This document shows, in pieces, positions 34,121 through 43,016 of a stretch of 53,069 nt of DNA. The stretch spans positions 1-53,069 of the forward strand of contig JAZNAG010000098.1 of assembly GCA_045586405.1 (NCBI GenBank), given 5' to 3'. Each line of letters starts with the position of its first letter. Position 1 is the first letter of the stretch. Source of the DNA: SIG607 sp045586405. Its GTDB lineage: Bacteria > Bacillota > Clostridia > Oscillospirales > Acutalibacteraceae. The notes beneath the pieces were generated by a model. That model saw nothing but the letters and a program-made list of their open reading frames with translations, was not told where the DNA came from and did no database searches. The position numbers were made by a program, and so were the translations under genes.

Positions 34121-35496
34121 TATTTTAAAAACTCCGTAAAATAATCTAACTGCTTTTTAACCGATTCAGGACCTGTACTGCCAGCGGAAATACGTTTGCC
34201 AACACAAGTTTCAAGTGAAATCTCAATAAATAAATCGTTATCAAAAAGCGGATCAAATTCTTTATATTTTTCGAGCGGCAATGTTTCAAGCACAAAGCCG
34301 TTTTTTATACAATAGCCAACAATTTCTCCAACATGCTTATATGCAGTTCTAAAGGGCATACCTTTTTTAACAAGATAATCAGCAAGATCAGTTGCATTAA
34401 TAAAGCCCTCGCCTGCTGCTTTATACATATTTTGTTTGTTAACTCGCATAGTAGCAATCATTGGAGCAAAGATAGAAAGGCATTTTTTAACAGTATCAAC
34501 TGCATCGAAAATAGCTTCTTTATCTTCTTGCATATCTTTGTTATAGGCAAGAGGCAAACCTTTAAGGGTGGTTAACAATGCCATTAAATCGCCGTAAACT
34601 CTACCTGTTTTACCTCTTACGAGCTCTGCCATATCGGAATTCTTCTTTTGTGGCATAATACTTGAGCCGGTGGTGTAACTGTCATCAAGTTCAACAAACT
34701 TAAATTCCCAGCTTGACCATAAAATCACTTCTTCTGAAAAACGTGATAAATGCATCATCATAATAGAAAATGCCGACATAAGTTCAATACAAAAATCTCT
34801 GTCAGAAACACCATCGATGCTGTTAAGGCTGATTCCGCTAAAACCTAAACGCGTAGATTCCCATTCTCTATCGGTATTATAGGTAGTACCCGCTAAGGCA
34901 CAAGAGCCAATAGGACATTGACTAAGCATACGTCCAACGGCATCACCTATTCTGTCAAAATCACGTTTTAACATAAAAGCATACGATAAAATATGATGGG
35001 CAAAAGTAATGGGTTGAGCCCTTTGAAGATGAGTATATCCAGGCATTATTGCATCGGTATTTTTTTCAGCTGTAGACTTAATTGCTTCAATAAGGCTACG
35101 GATAAGCTTACCTATTTCTTCACATTCTGCTGCAAGGTAAAGACGTATATCAAGAGCTACCTGATCATTACGGCTTCTTGCGGTGTGAAGACGCTTACCT
35201 GCATCACCGATACGTTTTGTTAATTCGGACTCGATAAACATATGTATATCTTCTGCATCCATATTAATGTCCAACTCGCCGTTTTCAATATCCTCTAAAA
35301 TACCGCTAAGGCCATTTATAATCTGCGCCTTTTCGTCTTCAGTAATAATTCCTTTATCACCAAGCATTTTAGCATGAACTATTGAACCAATGATATCCTG
35401 TTTATACATTCGGCAATCAAAATGAATTGAAGAGTTAAAATCATCAGCCTCTTTATTTAAAGCTTTGCTGAATCTTCCTGCCCACATTTTATCCAT
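34120..35496 (-). CDS. argH: Argininosuccinate lyase ArgH
   Basis: 458 aa, fumarase/aspartase superfamily. The signature GSSIMPQKKN (about 280-289) forms the flexible catalytic loop, with TARSRNDQVALD and GYTHLQRAQP upstream. It splits argininosuccinate into arginine and fumarate. It starts 15 bp after the argG stop. Confidence 0.97.
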   Translation of the reverse strand: MDKMWAGRFSKALNKEADDFNSSIHFDCRMYKQDIIGSIVHAKMLGDKGIITEDEKAQIINGLSGILEDIENGELDINMDAEDIHMFIESELTKRIGDAGKRLHTARSRNDQVALDIRLYLAAECEEIGKLIRSLIEAIKSTAEKNTDAIMPGYTHLQRAQPITFAHHILSYAFMLKRDFDRIGDAVGRMLSQCPIGSCALAGTTYNTDREWESTRLGFSGISLNSIDGVSDRDFCIELMSAFSIMMMHLSRFSEEVILWSSWEFKFVELDDSYTTGSSIMPQKKNSDMAELVRGKTGRVYGDLMALLTTLKGLPLAYNKDMQEDKEAIFDAVDTVKKCLSIFAPMIATMRVNKQNMYKAAGEGFINATDLADYLVKKGMPFRTAYKHVGEIVGYCIKNGFVLETLPLEKYKEFDPLFDNDLFIEISLETCVGKRISAGSTGPESVKKQLDYFTEFLK

Positions 35497-35510
35497 TGTT
35501 ATACCTCTAA

Positions 35511-36740
35511 TTAGTCTAGATTATTCTTTTTCTTCATTTTAGCATAAACCTTTGTGGGAAGGCCGTACAGGTTAATAAAGCCTGCGGATTCCTTCTGATC
35601 ATATACATCATCTTCATCAAAGGTAGCAATTTCGCTGTCATAAAGTGAATAAGGTGAAGTTACACCTGCATTGATAATATTGCCCTTATAAAGCTTAACC
35701 TTTACATCACCGGTAACGGTTTTCTGAGTAGTCTTAACAAAAGCGAGAATAGCCTCGGTAAGAGGAGTAAACCAAAGTGCATTGTAAACGTTTTCAGCAA
35801 GTTTCTGAGCAACAAGAGATTTATAGTGTGCGGTATCTTTATCAAGCGTAATAGTTTCAAGAATCTGATGTGCTTTATAAAGGATAGCGCCACCCGGGGT
35901 TTCATAAACACCTCTGCATTTCATACCTACAAGACGGTTTTCAACTATATCGAGAAGACCGATACCGTTTGCGCCGCCAAGTTCGTTAAGCTTAGAAACA
36001 AGAGCAACGCTATCCATTTCTACACCGTCAATAGCAGTGGGAACACCCTTTTCAAAATGAATAGAAACATAAGTTGGTTTATCAGGCGCCATTTCGGGTG
36101 ACACACCCATCTCTAAAAAGCCTTCTTTATTATACTGAGGTTCATTTGCAGGATCCTCAAGGTCAAGACCTTCGTGGCTTAAGTGCCAGATGTTCTTGTC
36201 TTTAGAATAATTAGTTTCTCTGCTAATCTTAAGAGGAACATTGTGTGCTTCAGCATAATCAATTTCTTCATCTCTTGATTTAATATCCCATTCTCTCCAA
36301 GGAGCAATAATAGGCATATCGGGAGCAAAAGCCTTAATAGCCATTTCAAAACGTACTTGGTCATTACCTTTACCGGTACAACCATGACAAATAGCATCTG
36401 CACCCTCTTTAAGAGCTATTTCAGCAATTCTCTTAGCAATGGGAGGACGGGCAAAAGCAGTACCAAGCATATAATCCTCATATAGAGCGCCTGCCTGAAC
36501 ACAGGGAAAAACATAATCCTCTAAAAATTCTTTGGTAAGATCTTCTATGTAAATTTTAGAAGCACCTGTTTTAATAGCCTTTTCTTCAAGACCTTCCAGC
36601 TCGCTTGCCTGTCCAACATTACCCGATACAGCAATAATTTCAGGATTATTGTAGTTTTCTTTAAGCCACGGAATAATGATAGAAGTATCAAGACCGCCTG
36701 AATATGCAAGTACAACCTTTTTAATCTTATTCTTATCCAT
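35511..36740 (-). CDS. argG: Argininosuccinate synthase ArgG
   Basis: 409 aa. The ATP pyrophosphatase motif AYSGGLDTS (about 12-20) is followed by the family segments HGCTGKGNDQVRFE and REWDIKSRDEEIDYA. It joins citrulline and aspartate with ATP. It is the first gene of the operon argG-H-C-J-B-D-F, with GGAGGAA before the ATG and the promoter at 36781-36809. Confidence 0.97.
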   Translation of the reverse strand: MDKNKIKKVVLAYSGGLDTSIIIPWLKENYNNPEIIAVSGNVGQASELEGLEEKAIKTGASKIYIEDLTKEFLEDYVFPCVQAGALYEDYMLGTAFARPPIAKRIAEIALKEGADAICHGCTGKGNDQVRFEMAIKAFAPDMPIIAPWREWDIKSRDEEIDYAEAHNVPLKISRETNYSKDKNIWHLSHEGLDLEDPANEPQYNKEGFLEMGVSPEMAPDKPTYVSIHFEKGVPTAIDGVEMDSVALVSKLNELGGANGIGLLDIVENRLVGMKCRGVYETPGGAILYKAHQILETITLDKDTAHYKSLVAQKLAENVYNALWFTPLTEAILAFVKTTQKTVTGDVKVKLYKGNIINAGVTSPYSLYDSEIATFDEDDVYDQKESAGFINLYGLPTKVYAKMKKKNNLD

Positions 36741-36780
36741 TTTTTATTCCTCCGAAACAAATATATTATTCGACGTTAGC

Positions 36781-36809
36781 ATTATACCACTCGCGGTATA
36801 AATATGCAA
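36781..36809 (-). promoter_or_regulatory. Promoter of the argGHCJBDF operon
   Basis: TTGCAT (36804-36809), a 17-bp spacer and a perfect TATAAT (36781-36786) on the minus strand, about 40 bp before the ATG. The inverted repeat 36803-36822 covers its -35 box. Confidence 0.8.
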
Positions 36810-36822
36810 GTTTTTCTGCATA
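36803..36822. promoter_or_regulatory. Operator-like inverted repeat over the argG -35 box
   Basis: TATGCA and TGCATA, 8 bp apart, resemble ARG-box half-sites but with two extra central bases. Its position over the -35 box would suit repression by ArgR in the presence of arginine. Confidence 0.4.
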
Positions 36823-36917
36823 CTTTTTAAAAATACTATTTTCTTTACAAATTATATACAAATATCGTAATAAATTTGGCTATTTTGATTATAAATATTT
36901 ACATTTTATGCGTCACA

Positions 36918-36935
36918 ATTGCATATTTATGCAAT
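36918..36935. promoter_or_regulatory. ArgR/AhrC-like box between argG and the purF-like gene
   Basis: ATTGCATATTTATGCAAT is a perfect 18-bp palindrome that fits TNTGNATWWWWATNCANA except at its two outer bases. It is about 145 bp upstream of the likely argG transcription start and 135 bp before the purF-like gene. The rest of the 36823-37020 gap is AT-rich with no frame. Confidence 0.5.
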
Positions 36936-37030
36936 ATTTGCACTTATGTTTCGCATAAACTTACAAGAACACAGTATTTTTTAATAAAAAACTAATTTTT
37001 TCTCTTTATTTTATATTAAAAATTTGATAT

Positions 37031-37036
37031 AATGTA
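37031..37036 (+). promoter_or_regulatory. Candidate -10 box of the purF-like gene
   Basis: A TATAAT-type hexamer lies about 35-45 bp before the ATG at 37070, followed by GAGAGG. No good -35 hexamer is visible at the right distance (TTTATT at best), so the promoter is weak or needs an activator. Confidence 0.3.
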
Positions 37037-37069
37037 AAAAACAATTTTTAGAGAGGATTTACCTGATTT

Positions 37070-38479
37070 ATGAGTGGCTTTTTCGGTGTTGTTTCAAAGG
37101 AAGACTGTGTTTTTGATTTATTTTACGGAATAGATTATCATTCTCATTTAGGTACTCGTCGCGCAGGTATGGCCGTTTACAGCGATGAGTTTGGTTTTGA
37201 CAAGGCAATACATAATATAGAAAATTCACCTTTCAGAACTAAATTTGCAAGTGAATCTGTTGAAATGAAAGGCAATATGGGTATTGCAAGTATTTCCGAT
37301 TACGAGGCGCAACCTATTTTTATACGTTCACATCACGGTTCTTATGCTATATGTACTGTCGGTAAAATCAATAACACCGAGGAAATTTACAATAATATAA
37401 TTTCAGAAAAGACACACTTCTTCGAAATGACAGGCGGCGAACTCAACCCCACCGAGTTGGTTGCTGCAATTATAAATCAGAAAGATAATTTTATAGACGG
37501 TATTAAGTATGCACAAGAGGTTATTGACGGATCTGTCAGCATACTGATACTTACACCCCTTGGTATATATGCTGCACGCGACAAGCTGGGCAGAACTCCA
37601 ATTATGATAGGAAAAAGCGAACACGGCTTCTGTTGTAGCTTTGAAAGCTTTGCTTATTTGAACCTTGGGTATAACGATTATAAGCAACTGGGCCCAGGAG
37701 AAATTGTTGCAATTACAAATGATGGCGTTAAAACACTTGTTGCACCCGGAAAAGATATGAAAATATGTACTTTCCTTTGGGTGTATTACGGATATCCCTC
37801 TTCATCCTATGAAGGAATAAGCGTTGAGGTAATGCGTAATAACTGCGGCAGAGCCATTGCTAAACGAGATTTTGTGAAGCCTGATATTGTTGCAGGTATA
37901 CCCGATTCGGGCATTGCTCATGCTATCGGCTATGCAAACGAGTCGGGTGTTCCCTACTCACGTCCCTTTATTAAATACACACCTACCTGGCCGCGTTCAT
38001 TTATGCCGCCACACCAGAGCAAGAGAAATCTTATTGCTAAAATGAAACTTATTCCGGTGCATGATTTAATTGAAGGCAAACGTCTACTTCTTATTGATGA
38101 CTCTATTGTAAGAGGCACTCAGATGAAAGAAACAACCGACTTCCTTTATGAGTGCGGCGCAAAAGAAGTTCATATCCGTCCTGCTTGTCCTCCCATAATG
38201 TTCGGCTGTAAATATTTAGGTTTTTCACGTTCGAGCAGCGAAATGGAACTAATCACAAGAAAAGCTATTACCGAGCTTGAACAAAATGTGGATATTAGTA
38301 TAGAAACCATCAAAGAATATTCAAATCCTGACAGTGAAAAATATAAGCAAATGGTTAATAAAATCTGTAATATGCTTCATTTCACTTCACTGCAATACAA
38401 CCGTCTTGATGATATGCTAAGTTCCGTAGGTATTGACAAATCAAAACTTTGCACTTACTGTTGGAACGGAGAAGAATAA
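37070..38479 (+). CDS. PurF-like amidophosphoribosyltransferase paralogue without the glutaminase cysteine
   Basis: 469 aa. True PurF begins, after processing, with the nucleophile in CGIFG; here the protein starts MSGFFG, so Ser2 replaces Cys. An in-frame stop just upstream (37064) excludes a propeptide. Other glutaminase residues also look changed: GIASISD stands where RYSTAG is expected, and VGKINN where NGNLVN is expected. The phosphoribosyltransferase half is intact (LLLIDDSIVRGTQ, 339-351), and four cysteines match the Fe-S ligands of Bacillus-type PurF (C233, C380, C461, C464). It is therefore likely not a normal glutamine-dependent PurF; it may use ammonia or have another role. No other purine gene is nearby. 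Confidence 0.8.
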   Translation: MSGFFGVVSKEDCVFDLFYGIDYHSHLGTRRAGMAVYSDEFGFDKAIHNIENSPFRTKFASESVEMKGNMGIASISDYEAQPIFIRSHHGSYAICTVGKINNTEEIYNNIISEKTHFFEMTGGELNPTELVAAIINQKDNFIDGIKYAQEVIDGSVSILILTPLGIYAARDKLGRTPIMIGKSEHGFCCSFESFAYLNLGYNDYKQLGPGEIVAITNDGVKTLVAPGKDMKICTFLWVYYGYPSSSYEGISVEVMRNNCGRAIAKRDFVKPDIVAGIPDSGIAHAIGYANESGVPYSRPFIKYTPTWPRSFMPPHQSKRNLIAKMKLIPVHDLIEGKRLLLIDDSIVRGTQMKETTDFLYECGAKEVHIRPACPPIMFGCKYLGFSRSSSEMELITRKAITELEQNVDISIETIKEYSNPDSEKYKQMVNKICNMLHFTSLQYNRLDDMLSSVGIDKSKLCTYCWNGEE

Positions 38480-38481
38480 GA

Positions 38482-38518
38482 AAACACCACATAAATGCGA
38501 TGCATTTATGTGGTGTTT
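38482..38518. terminator. Bidirectional terminator between purF-like gene and lysA
   Basis: A 17-bp perfect stem (38482-38498 with 38502-38518) and a 3-nt loop, with T-rich flanks on both strands. It separates the convergent purF-like and dapA-lysA transcripts. Confidence 0.88.
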
Positions 38519-38520
38519 AT

Positions 38521-39816
38521 TTATATATCCAGTTTAATTAAATCATCAAGGGTTTCTCTTTTTACAGCGAGATAGTCACCTTTATCACTGAGCATTACTA
38601 CAGGCGGTCTTGCAACCCTATTATAATTAGATGCCATTGAGTAGTTGTATGCACCCGTAGTTGCTACCGCAATAATATCGCCCTTTTCAGGCTTCTTAAT
38701 TTTTACGTTTTCCTGAATCAAATCGCCGGATTCACAGCATCTTCCTGCAATGGTAGCAATATAATCAGGCTCTTCACCTGCTTTTGATGCATTGTAAACA
38801 GTATATTCAGACTCATAAAGAGCGTATCTGGGATTATCGGTCATTCCGCCATCAATAGAAACATAATTTGTGTAGCCTTTAATTTCTTTTACATTGCCAA
38901 CGGTATAAAGAGTCATACCTGCATCTGCTACAAGACTTCTGCCGGGCTCCATCAAAATACACGGAATGGGGAAATTTTCTTTTTCGCAAATGCTTTTGAT
39001 TTTTACCGATACTTCTTCAATACGGTTTCGATAATTGATTTCAGGATCATTTTCAACATATTTTACGCCAAATCCACCGCCAAGATTTAAATAGTTAGAG
39101 GTGTAGCCGTAATTTTCTCTTACCGAAACCATAAACGATACCATAACTTCGGCTGCGGTAACAAAGGGCTCTGATTCAAAAATCTGAGAGCCGATATGAC
39201 AGTGAAAGCCTGAAAGTTCGATATTTTTACACTCAAGCGCAATTTTTACCGCCTTTAGTGCGTCACCTGTTTCAAGAGCAATACCAAATTTTGATTCAAC
39301 TGAACCTGTTGAAATCTTTTTATGAGTATGAGGATCAATACCCGGGGTGACACGGATAATTATCTTTTGAACTACACCCTGCTTCTCGGCAATACTGTTA
39401 ATTGTATAGATTTCGTCTATATTATCTATCACAAAAAAGCCAATGCCAAGCTTTATTGCAAACTCAATGTCAGCATCTGTTTTACAGTTGCCGTGAAAGA
39501 AACAATTTTTAACAGGAAAACCTGCCTTATATGCAGTGTAAAGCTCACCAACAGAAACTACATCAACATTTATACCTTCTTCTTTGGCAATTTCATAAAT
39601 TCTTTTACAAGAAAAAGCTTTACTGGCATACTCAGGAACAGAATTTTCAGAGAAGAAATCTGCTAATGCCGATTTATACTCACGCATTCTTTCTCTAATT
39701 AAATTTTCGTCCATAAGATAAAGGGGTGTTGAATATTTTTCGGCAAGAGCTATAGTATTATAGCCGGCAAATTCAAGCGTTCCATTATCAGAAACAGTAA
39801 TATTTTTACTAAGCAT
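38521..39816 (-). CDS. lysA: Diaminopimelate decarboxylase LysA
   Basis: 431 aa, fold-III PLP enzyme. The PLP lysine is in YASKAFSCKRI (about 65), with GFHCHIGSQI, GGGFGVKY, EPGRSLVADAG and the substrate-site GRCCESGDLI. It makes lysine from meso-diaminopimelate, the last step. It follows dapA by 15 bp and is thus under the same lysine riboswitch. Confidence 0.96.
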   Translation of the reverse strand: MLSKNITVSDNGTLEFAGYNTIALAEKYSTPLYLMDENLIRERMREYKSALADFFSENSVPEYASKAFSCKRIYEIAKEEGINVDVVSVGELYTAYKAGFPVKNCFFHGNCKTDADIEFAIKLGIGFFVIDNIDEIYTINSIAEKQGVVQKIIIRVTPGIDPHTHKKISTGSVESKFGIALETGDALKAVKIALECKNIELSGFHCHIGSQIFESEPFVTAAEVMVSFMVSVRENYGYTSNYLNLGGGFGVKYVENDPEINYRNRIEEVSVKIKSICEKENFPIPCILMEPGRSLVADAGMTLYTVGNVKEIKGYTNYVSIDGGMTDNPRYALYESEYTVYNASKAGEEPDYIATIAGRCCESGDLIQENVKIKKPEKGDIIAVATTGAYNYSMASNYNRVARPPVVMLSDKGDYLAVKRETLDDLIKLDI

Positions 39817-39831
39817 ATTTAAAACCTTTTA

Positions 39832-40719
39832 TTAAATATTTACGCCCTGTTTTTTCATTTCAGCAAGCAGAACTTTGCGGTGGTCGTCCTCCATAACGGT
39901 AAGCGGCGAACGAAGATACTCGTCACAAAAGCCCATAGCAGCCATAGCTGATTTAACAGGAATGGGGTTAACTTCACAGAACAGTGCGTTTATGAGAGGT
40001 AAAAGTTCAAGCTGAAGCTTTGCTGAGCCTTCCACATCTCCACTAAAGAATTTATCGCAAATTTGCACACTTTCCTTTGGCAATACATTTGACAAAACAG
40101 AGATACAGCCCTTGCCGCCAAGTGCCATAATAGGAACGATCTGGTCATCATTGCCCGAATATACATCCATTTTATCGCCAACAAGACGAACTACTTCAGC
40201 TATCTGAGAAATATTACCCGAAGCCTCTTTTATGCCCACAATATTAGGATGATCAGCTAAAACAGCCACTGTTGCAGGTTCTAAATTACAACCAGTGCGT
40301 GAAGGTACATTGTATAATATAACAGGAGCAGTTGAAGCGTCGGCAATAGCGGTAAACATTGCAATAAGACCTTTCTGAGTAGCCTTATTGTAATAAGGAG
40401 TTACCACTAAAACACCGTCAACACCGCACTCACAAGCGTGTTTTGTGAGTTCAATAGCATAAGCGGTATCATTAGAACCGGTACCCGCAATTACAGGAAC
40501 TCTGCCTGCAGTTTTCTTTACACAAAAATCAATAGCAGCTCTATGTTCTTCATCTGTAAGTGTTGAACCTTCACCGGTAGTACCGCAAACAACAAGTGCA
40601 TTGACACCCTCATTTATCTGCCATTCGATAAGTTTGCCAAAAGCCTCATAATCAATACCTTTTTCGTTAAGAGGAGTTATAAGTGCAGTTCCTATACCCT
40701 TAAATACTGTCTTTTTCAT
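39832..40719 (-). CDS. dapA: 4-Hydroxy-tetrahydrodipicolinate synthase DapA
   Basis: 295 aa TIM barrel. Key sites are CGTTGEGSTL (about 45-54), YNVPSRTG with the proton-relay Tyr, and the Schiff-base Lys in IVGIKEASG (about 165). It condenses pyruvate with aspartate semialdehyde, the entry step to diaminopimelate and lysine. GGAGG precedes the ATG. A lysine riboswitch sits directly upstream. Confidence 0.96.
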   Translation of the reverse strand: MKKTVFKGIGTALITPLNEKGIDYEAFGKLIEWQINEGVNALVVCGTTGEGSTLTDEEHRAAIDFCVKKTAGRVPVIAGTGSNDTAYAIELTKHACECGVDGVLVVTPYYNKATQKGLIAMFTAIADASTAPVILYNVPSRTGCNLEPATVAVLADHPNIVGIKEASGNISQIAEVVRLVGDKMDVYSGNDDQIVPIMALGGKGCISVLSNVLPKESVQICDKFFSGDVEGSAKLQLELLPLINALFCEVNPIPVKSAMAAMGFCDEYLRSPLTVMEDDHRKVLLAEMKKQGVNI

Positions 40720-40744
40720 AATATTGCCTCCAAATATAATTGCA

Positions 40745-40771
40745 ATAAAAAATAGCCGAAAATACGGCTAT
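40745..40771 (-). terminator. Regulated terminator of the lysine riboswitch
   Basis: ATAGCCG/CGGCTAT (7 bp, 6-nt loop) followed by TTTTTTA on the minus strand, 26 bp before the dapA start. It is the expression platform of the upstream aptamer. Confidence 0.88.
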
Positions 40772-40970
40772 CAAAATAGGTGCGCTGAAAAAAGCTTAAA
40801 ACCTAATCGATAGCACTCCGCAAAATAATGCGACAGTAATATGCCTCTTATTACATATTACCAGAATACCTTCTACCAAAGGACATCTTCGGCGACTACC
40901 CCTTTCACTTAAAATATTTCCCCGTCGGGCATTCACTTTAAGCTACTTATGATAAATCGCGCCTCTATCT
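40772..40970 (-). promoter_or_regulatory. Lysine riboswitch (L box) controlling dapA-lysA
   Basis: Read on the minus strand, the conserved L-box elements occur in order: AGAGGCGCGA with AGTAG, the GGGGTAGTCGCCGAAG core, an ACTGTCGC segment and the closing GCGGAGTGCTAT. P1 is formed by GATAG (40965-40969) and CTATC (40808-40812). An aptamer of about 160 nt is followed by the terminator at 40745-40771. When lysine is high, the aptamer should favour termination before dapA. The gene context (dapA, lysA) agrees. Confidence 0.93.
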
Positions 40971-40982
40971 TTTATTTACATC

Positions 40983-41011
40983 ATATTAACACACTCTTTA
41001 TCGTTTGTCAA
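40983..41011 (-). promoter_or_regulatory. Promoter of the lysine riboswitch-dapA-lysA unit
   Basis: A perfect TTGACA (41006-41011), a 17-bp spacer and TAATAT (40983-40988) on the minus strand. The transcript would start just before the aptamer's P1 stem. Confidence 0.85.
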
Positions 41012-41023
41012 CCACATAAAATA

Positions 41024-41051
41024 AAAGAGTTCGGTTTTCACCGAACTCTTT
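41024..41051 (-). terminator. Terminator of the eight-gene ABC/DUF5696 operon
   Basis: AAAGAGTTCGGT/ACCGAACTCTTT (12 bp, 4-nt loop) followed on the minus strand by TATTTTAT, 13 bp after the last permease stop. Confidence 0.85.
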
Positions 41052-41063
41052 AAATTTTGCATA

Positions 41064-42074
41064 TTAACCGGTAATACCTACTCTGTCAATACTCTTAACG
41101 AACTTTCTCTGCAATATGATATACATAATAAGCATCGGAATTATGAACAATACACACGAAGCAGCTACAATGGCTGTAGTGTTTGAACTTTGCGAATAGT
41201 TAAATACGGTAGAAATAACCATTTTAACGTTAGCTAATCGTACAGCAAGAGGCATTGCATCAAAGTCGTTCATAAACATTATTGCCAGATAATAATCGTT
41301 CCAGTGCCAGATAACCGAGAAAATTGTTACGGTTGTAATAACAACGCCGGAAGACGGAAGAGCAATTTTTGTATATGTTTTGAAAAGACCTGCACCGTCG
41401 ATCCAAGCAGCTTCTTCAAGCTCACGAGGAAGACCTTTATAGAACTGCATATAGATATAAATGATAATACCTGAACGAAGTCCTATTGCAAATAAAGACG
41501 GCAGATAGAATACAAAACCTGTATTTAATATATTGATTCTAATACCGGCACCGGTAAGCGAATTGATAAGATTTATAATTCCAAAGAAGTCAAGACTTGA
41601 GAAGTTCATAAGTTTTGGAATGATAATCATCTGGTCAGGTATAAGAATTGTGAGAATAAGGAATGCCATTAAAATCTTTTGTCCTCTGAACTTAAATCTA
41701 GCAAGACCGTATGCAACAAGAGAACAAGAAAGAATTTCAAGGAAGGCAGCCGCCATCTCATAAATTACAGTGTTAAATAAACCGGTAAAGAAATTGATAC
41801 ATCTGTCTGCATAATCATACCACAGTAAAGTTACATGCTTAGGCACCCAGAAAACATTAGGATCATAAAAGTCCTTAACATCTTTAAAGGAATAAGAAAG
41901 CATATAAATCAGAGGATACAAGATTACATAGCTAACAGAAATAAGAAGTAAATATCTGAAAAGAGAAACAAAAAACGAAACTATTGCACGTCTTGTTTTA
42001 TAAATAGATAATGAGGAACCGTTTTCACCAGTAGTAAAAAATGAACTAAAATAATTTTTGATTTTTGATATCAT
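41064..42074 (-). CDS. Carbohydrate ABC permease, MalG-like (pair B)
   Basis: 336 aa with six membrane segments after a charged N-terminal tail of about 30 residues. The EAA coupling loop is ELEEAAWIDGAGLFKTYTKIALP (about 229-251), placing it in the MalG/UgpE group. It is the last gene of the operon and pairs with the gene at 42090-43010. GGGAGGG precedes the ATG. No ATPase gene is present in the operon, so a shared MsmX/UgpC-type ATPase encoded elsewhere is expected. Confidence 0.88.
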   Translation of the reverse strand: MISKIKNYFSSFFTTGENGSSLSIYKTRRAIVSFFVSLFRYLLLISVSYVILYPLIYMLSYSFKDVKDFYDPNVFWVPKHVTLLWYDYADRCINFFTGLFNTVIYEMAAAFLEILSCSLVAYGLARFKFRGQKILMAFLILTILIPDQMIIIPKLMNFSSLDFFGIINLINSLTGAGIRINILNTGFVFYLPSLFAIGLRSGIIIYIYMQFYKGLPRELEEAAWIDGAGLFKTYTKIALPSSGVVITTVTIFSVIWHWNDYYLAIMFMNDFDAMPLAVRLANVKMVISTVFNYSQSSNTTAIVAASCVLFIIPMLIMYIILQRKFVKSIDRVGITG

Positions 42075-42089
42075 TTTACAGTCCCTCCC

Positions 42090-43010
42090 TTATTCCCATT
42101 TCTTAGCGCAGTAAAAATTGAAAGCGCCAAGCAATGCACCGAGAATTGCAATAATTATTGTAAAGTAAACCCAAAGCATTGCAGAGCTTTCGCCGTAAGC
42201 CTGCGAACCAATAAGGTTATAAGCCTGTGAAATAACAGGGTCTGTCTGTGATGTCATCAACTCTACCATTGTATATACAGTTACAAGAGTAATAACACGA
42301 GAAAGTGACGGGAATGTAATGAACCAGAATTCTTCCCAAGCGGTAGCACCCTCTACCTTTGAAACCTCATAATAAAGGTCAGGAATCGACTGCATACCTG
42401 CAATAAAGAGAATAATCTGAACACCGCAGTTCCAAACAAGGTTCATTATCTTATTTATTGCATTATTGAAATACTCACTAAGAGAATCAGGAAGACCAAC
42501 CCATTCAACAAGCTCACTAACGTTTACCATATTAGCAGTAACTGCTTCGTCAGTGTTAGCAGTCATTGAACCACTACCGATTCCAAGAAACGTACCAAGA
42601 ATAACACCACTTGCTATAATTACTGGCAAAAAGTAAATAGAACGGAAGAATATTCTGCCTTTAAAGTTCTGATTAAGTACAAGTGCAATTATTAGACTAA
42701 GCACAAGAATAATTGGGAACGAATAAGCAAATGCTGAAATACCTTTAAGAAGGTTATCGGTAAAATACGGGTTAACTCCAAATATGTTTTTAAGATTTTC
42801 AAGTCCTGTCCAAGCAACCTCAAAACCACCTACTGCAGTTGAAGCTTTACAGAACACGAATGAAAATGACTGGAAAATCGGGATGATAAAAAACACGATC
42901 AAACCAAATACCCATGGAGAAACACATATCCAACCATATCTCTCTTTAAGAGCCTCAACACCACGTGCCTGAATACTCTTTTTTGGTTTTTTTACCATTT
43001 CTTTAGCCAT
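42090..43010 (-). CDS. Carbohydrate ABC permease, MalF-like (pair B)
   Basis: 306 aa, six membrane segments, preceded by a basic N-terminal tail (KKPKKS). The coupling loop is the divergent form YEVSKVEGATAWEEFWFITFPSL (about 211-233), where the usual EAA is EVS. It has a large extracytoplasmic loop after the third segment (about 125-175). It would form a heterodimer with the 41064-42074 product. AGGAGGG precedes the ATG. Confidence 0.85.
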   Translation of the reverse strand: MAKEMVKKPKKSIQARGVEALKERYGWICVSPWVFGLIVFFIIPIFQSFSFVFCKASTAVGGFEVAWTGLENLKNIFGVNPYFTDNLLKGISAFAYSFPIILVLSLIIALVLNQNFKGRIFFRSIYFLPVIIASGVILGTFLGIGSGSMTANTDEAVTANMVNVSELVEWVGLPDSLSEYFNNAINKIMNLVWNCGVQIILFIAGMQSIPDLYYEVSKVEGATAWEEFWFITFPSLSRVITLVTVYTMVELMTSQTDPVISQAYNLIGSQAYGESSAMLWVYFTIIIAILGALLGAFNFYCAKKWE

Positions 43011-43016
43011 ATCGTG

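Noticed and set aside
37070..37111. PurF propeptide with Cys13 as the nucleophile
   Set aside because: The motif GFFGVV aligns with the start of the Ntn domain at residue 2, not with Cys13, so Cys13 is not in the nucleophile position.
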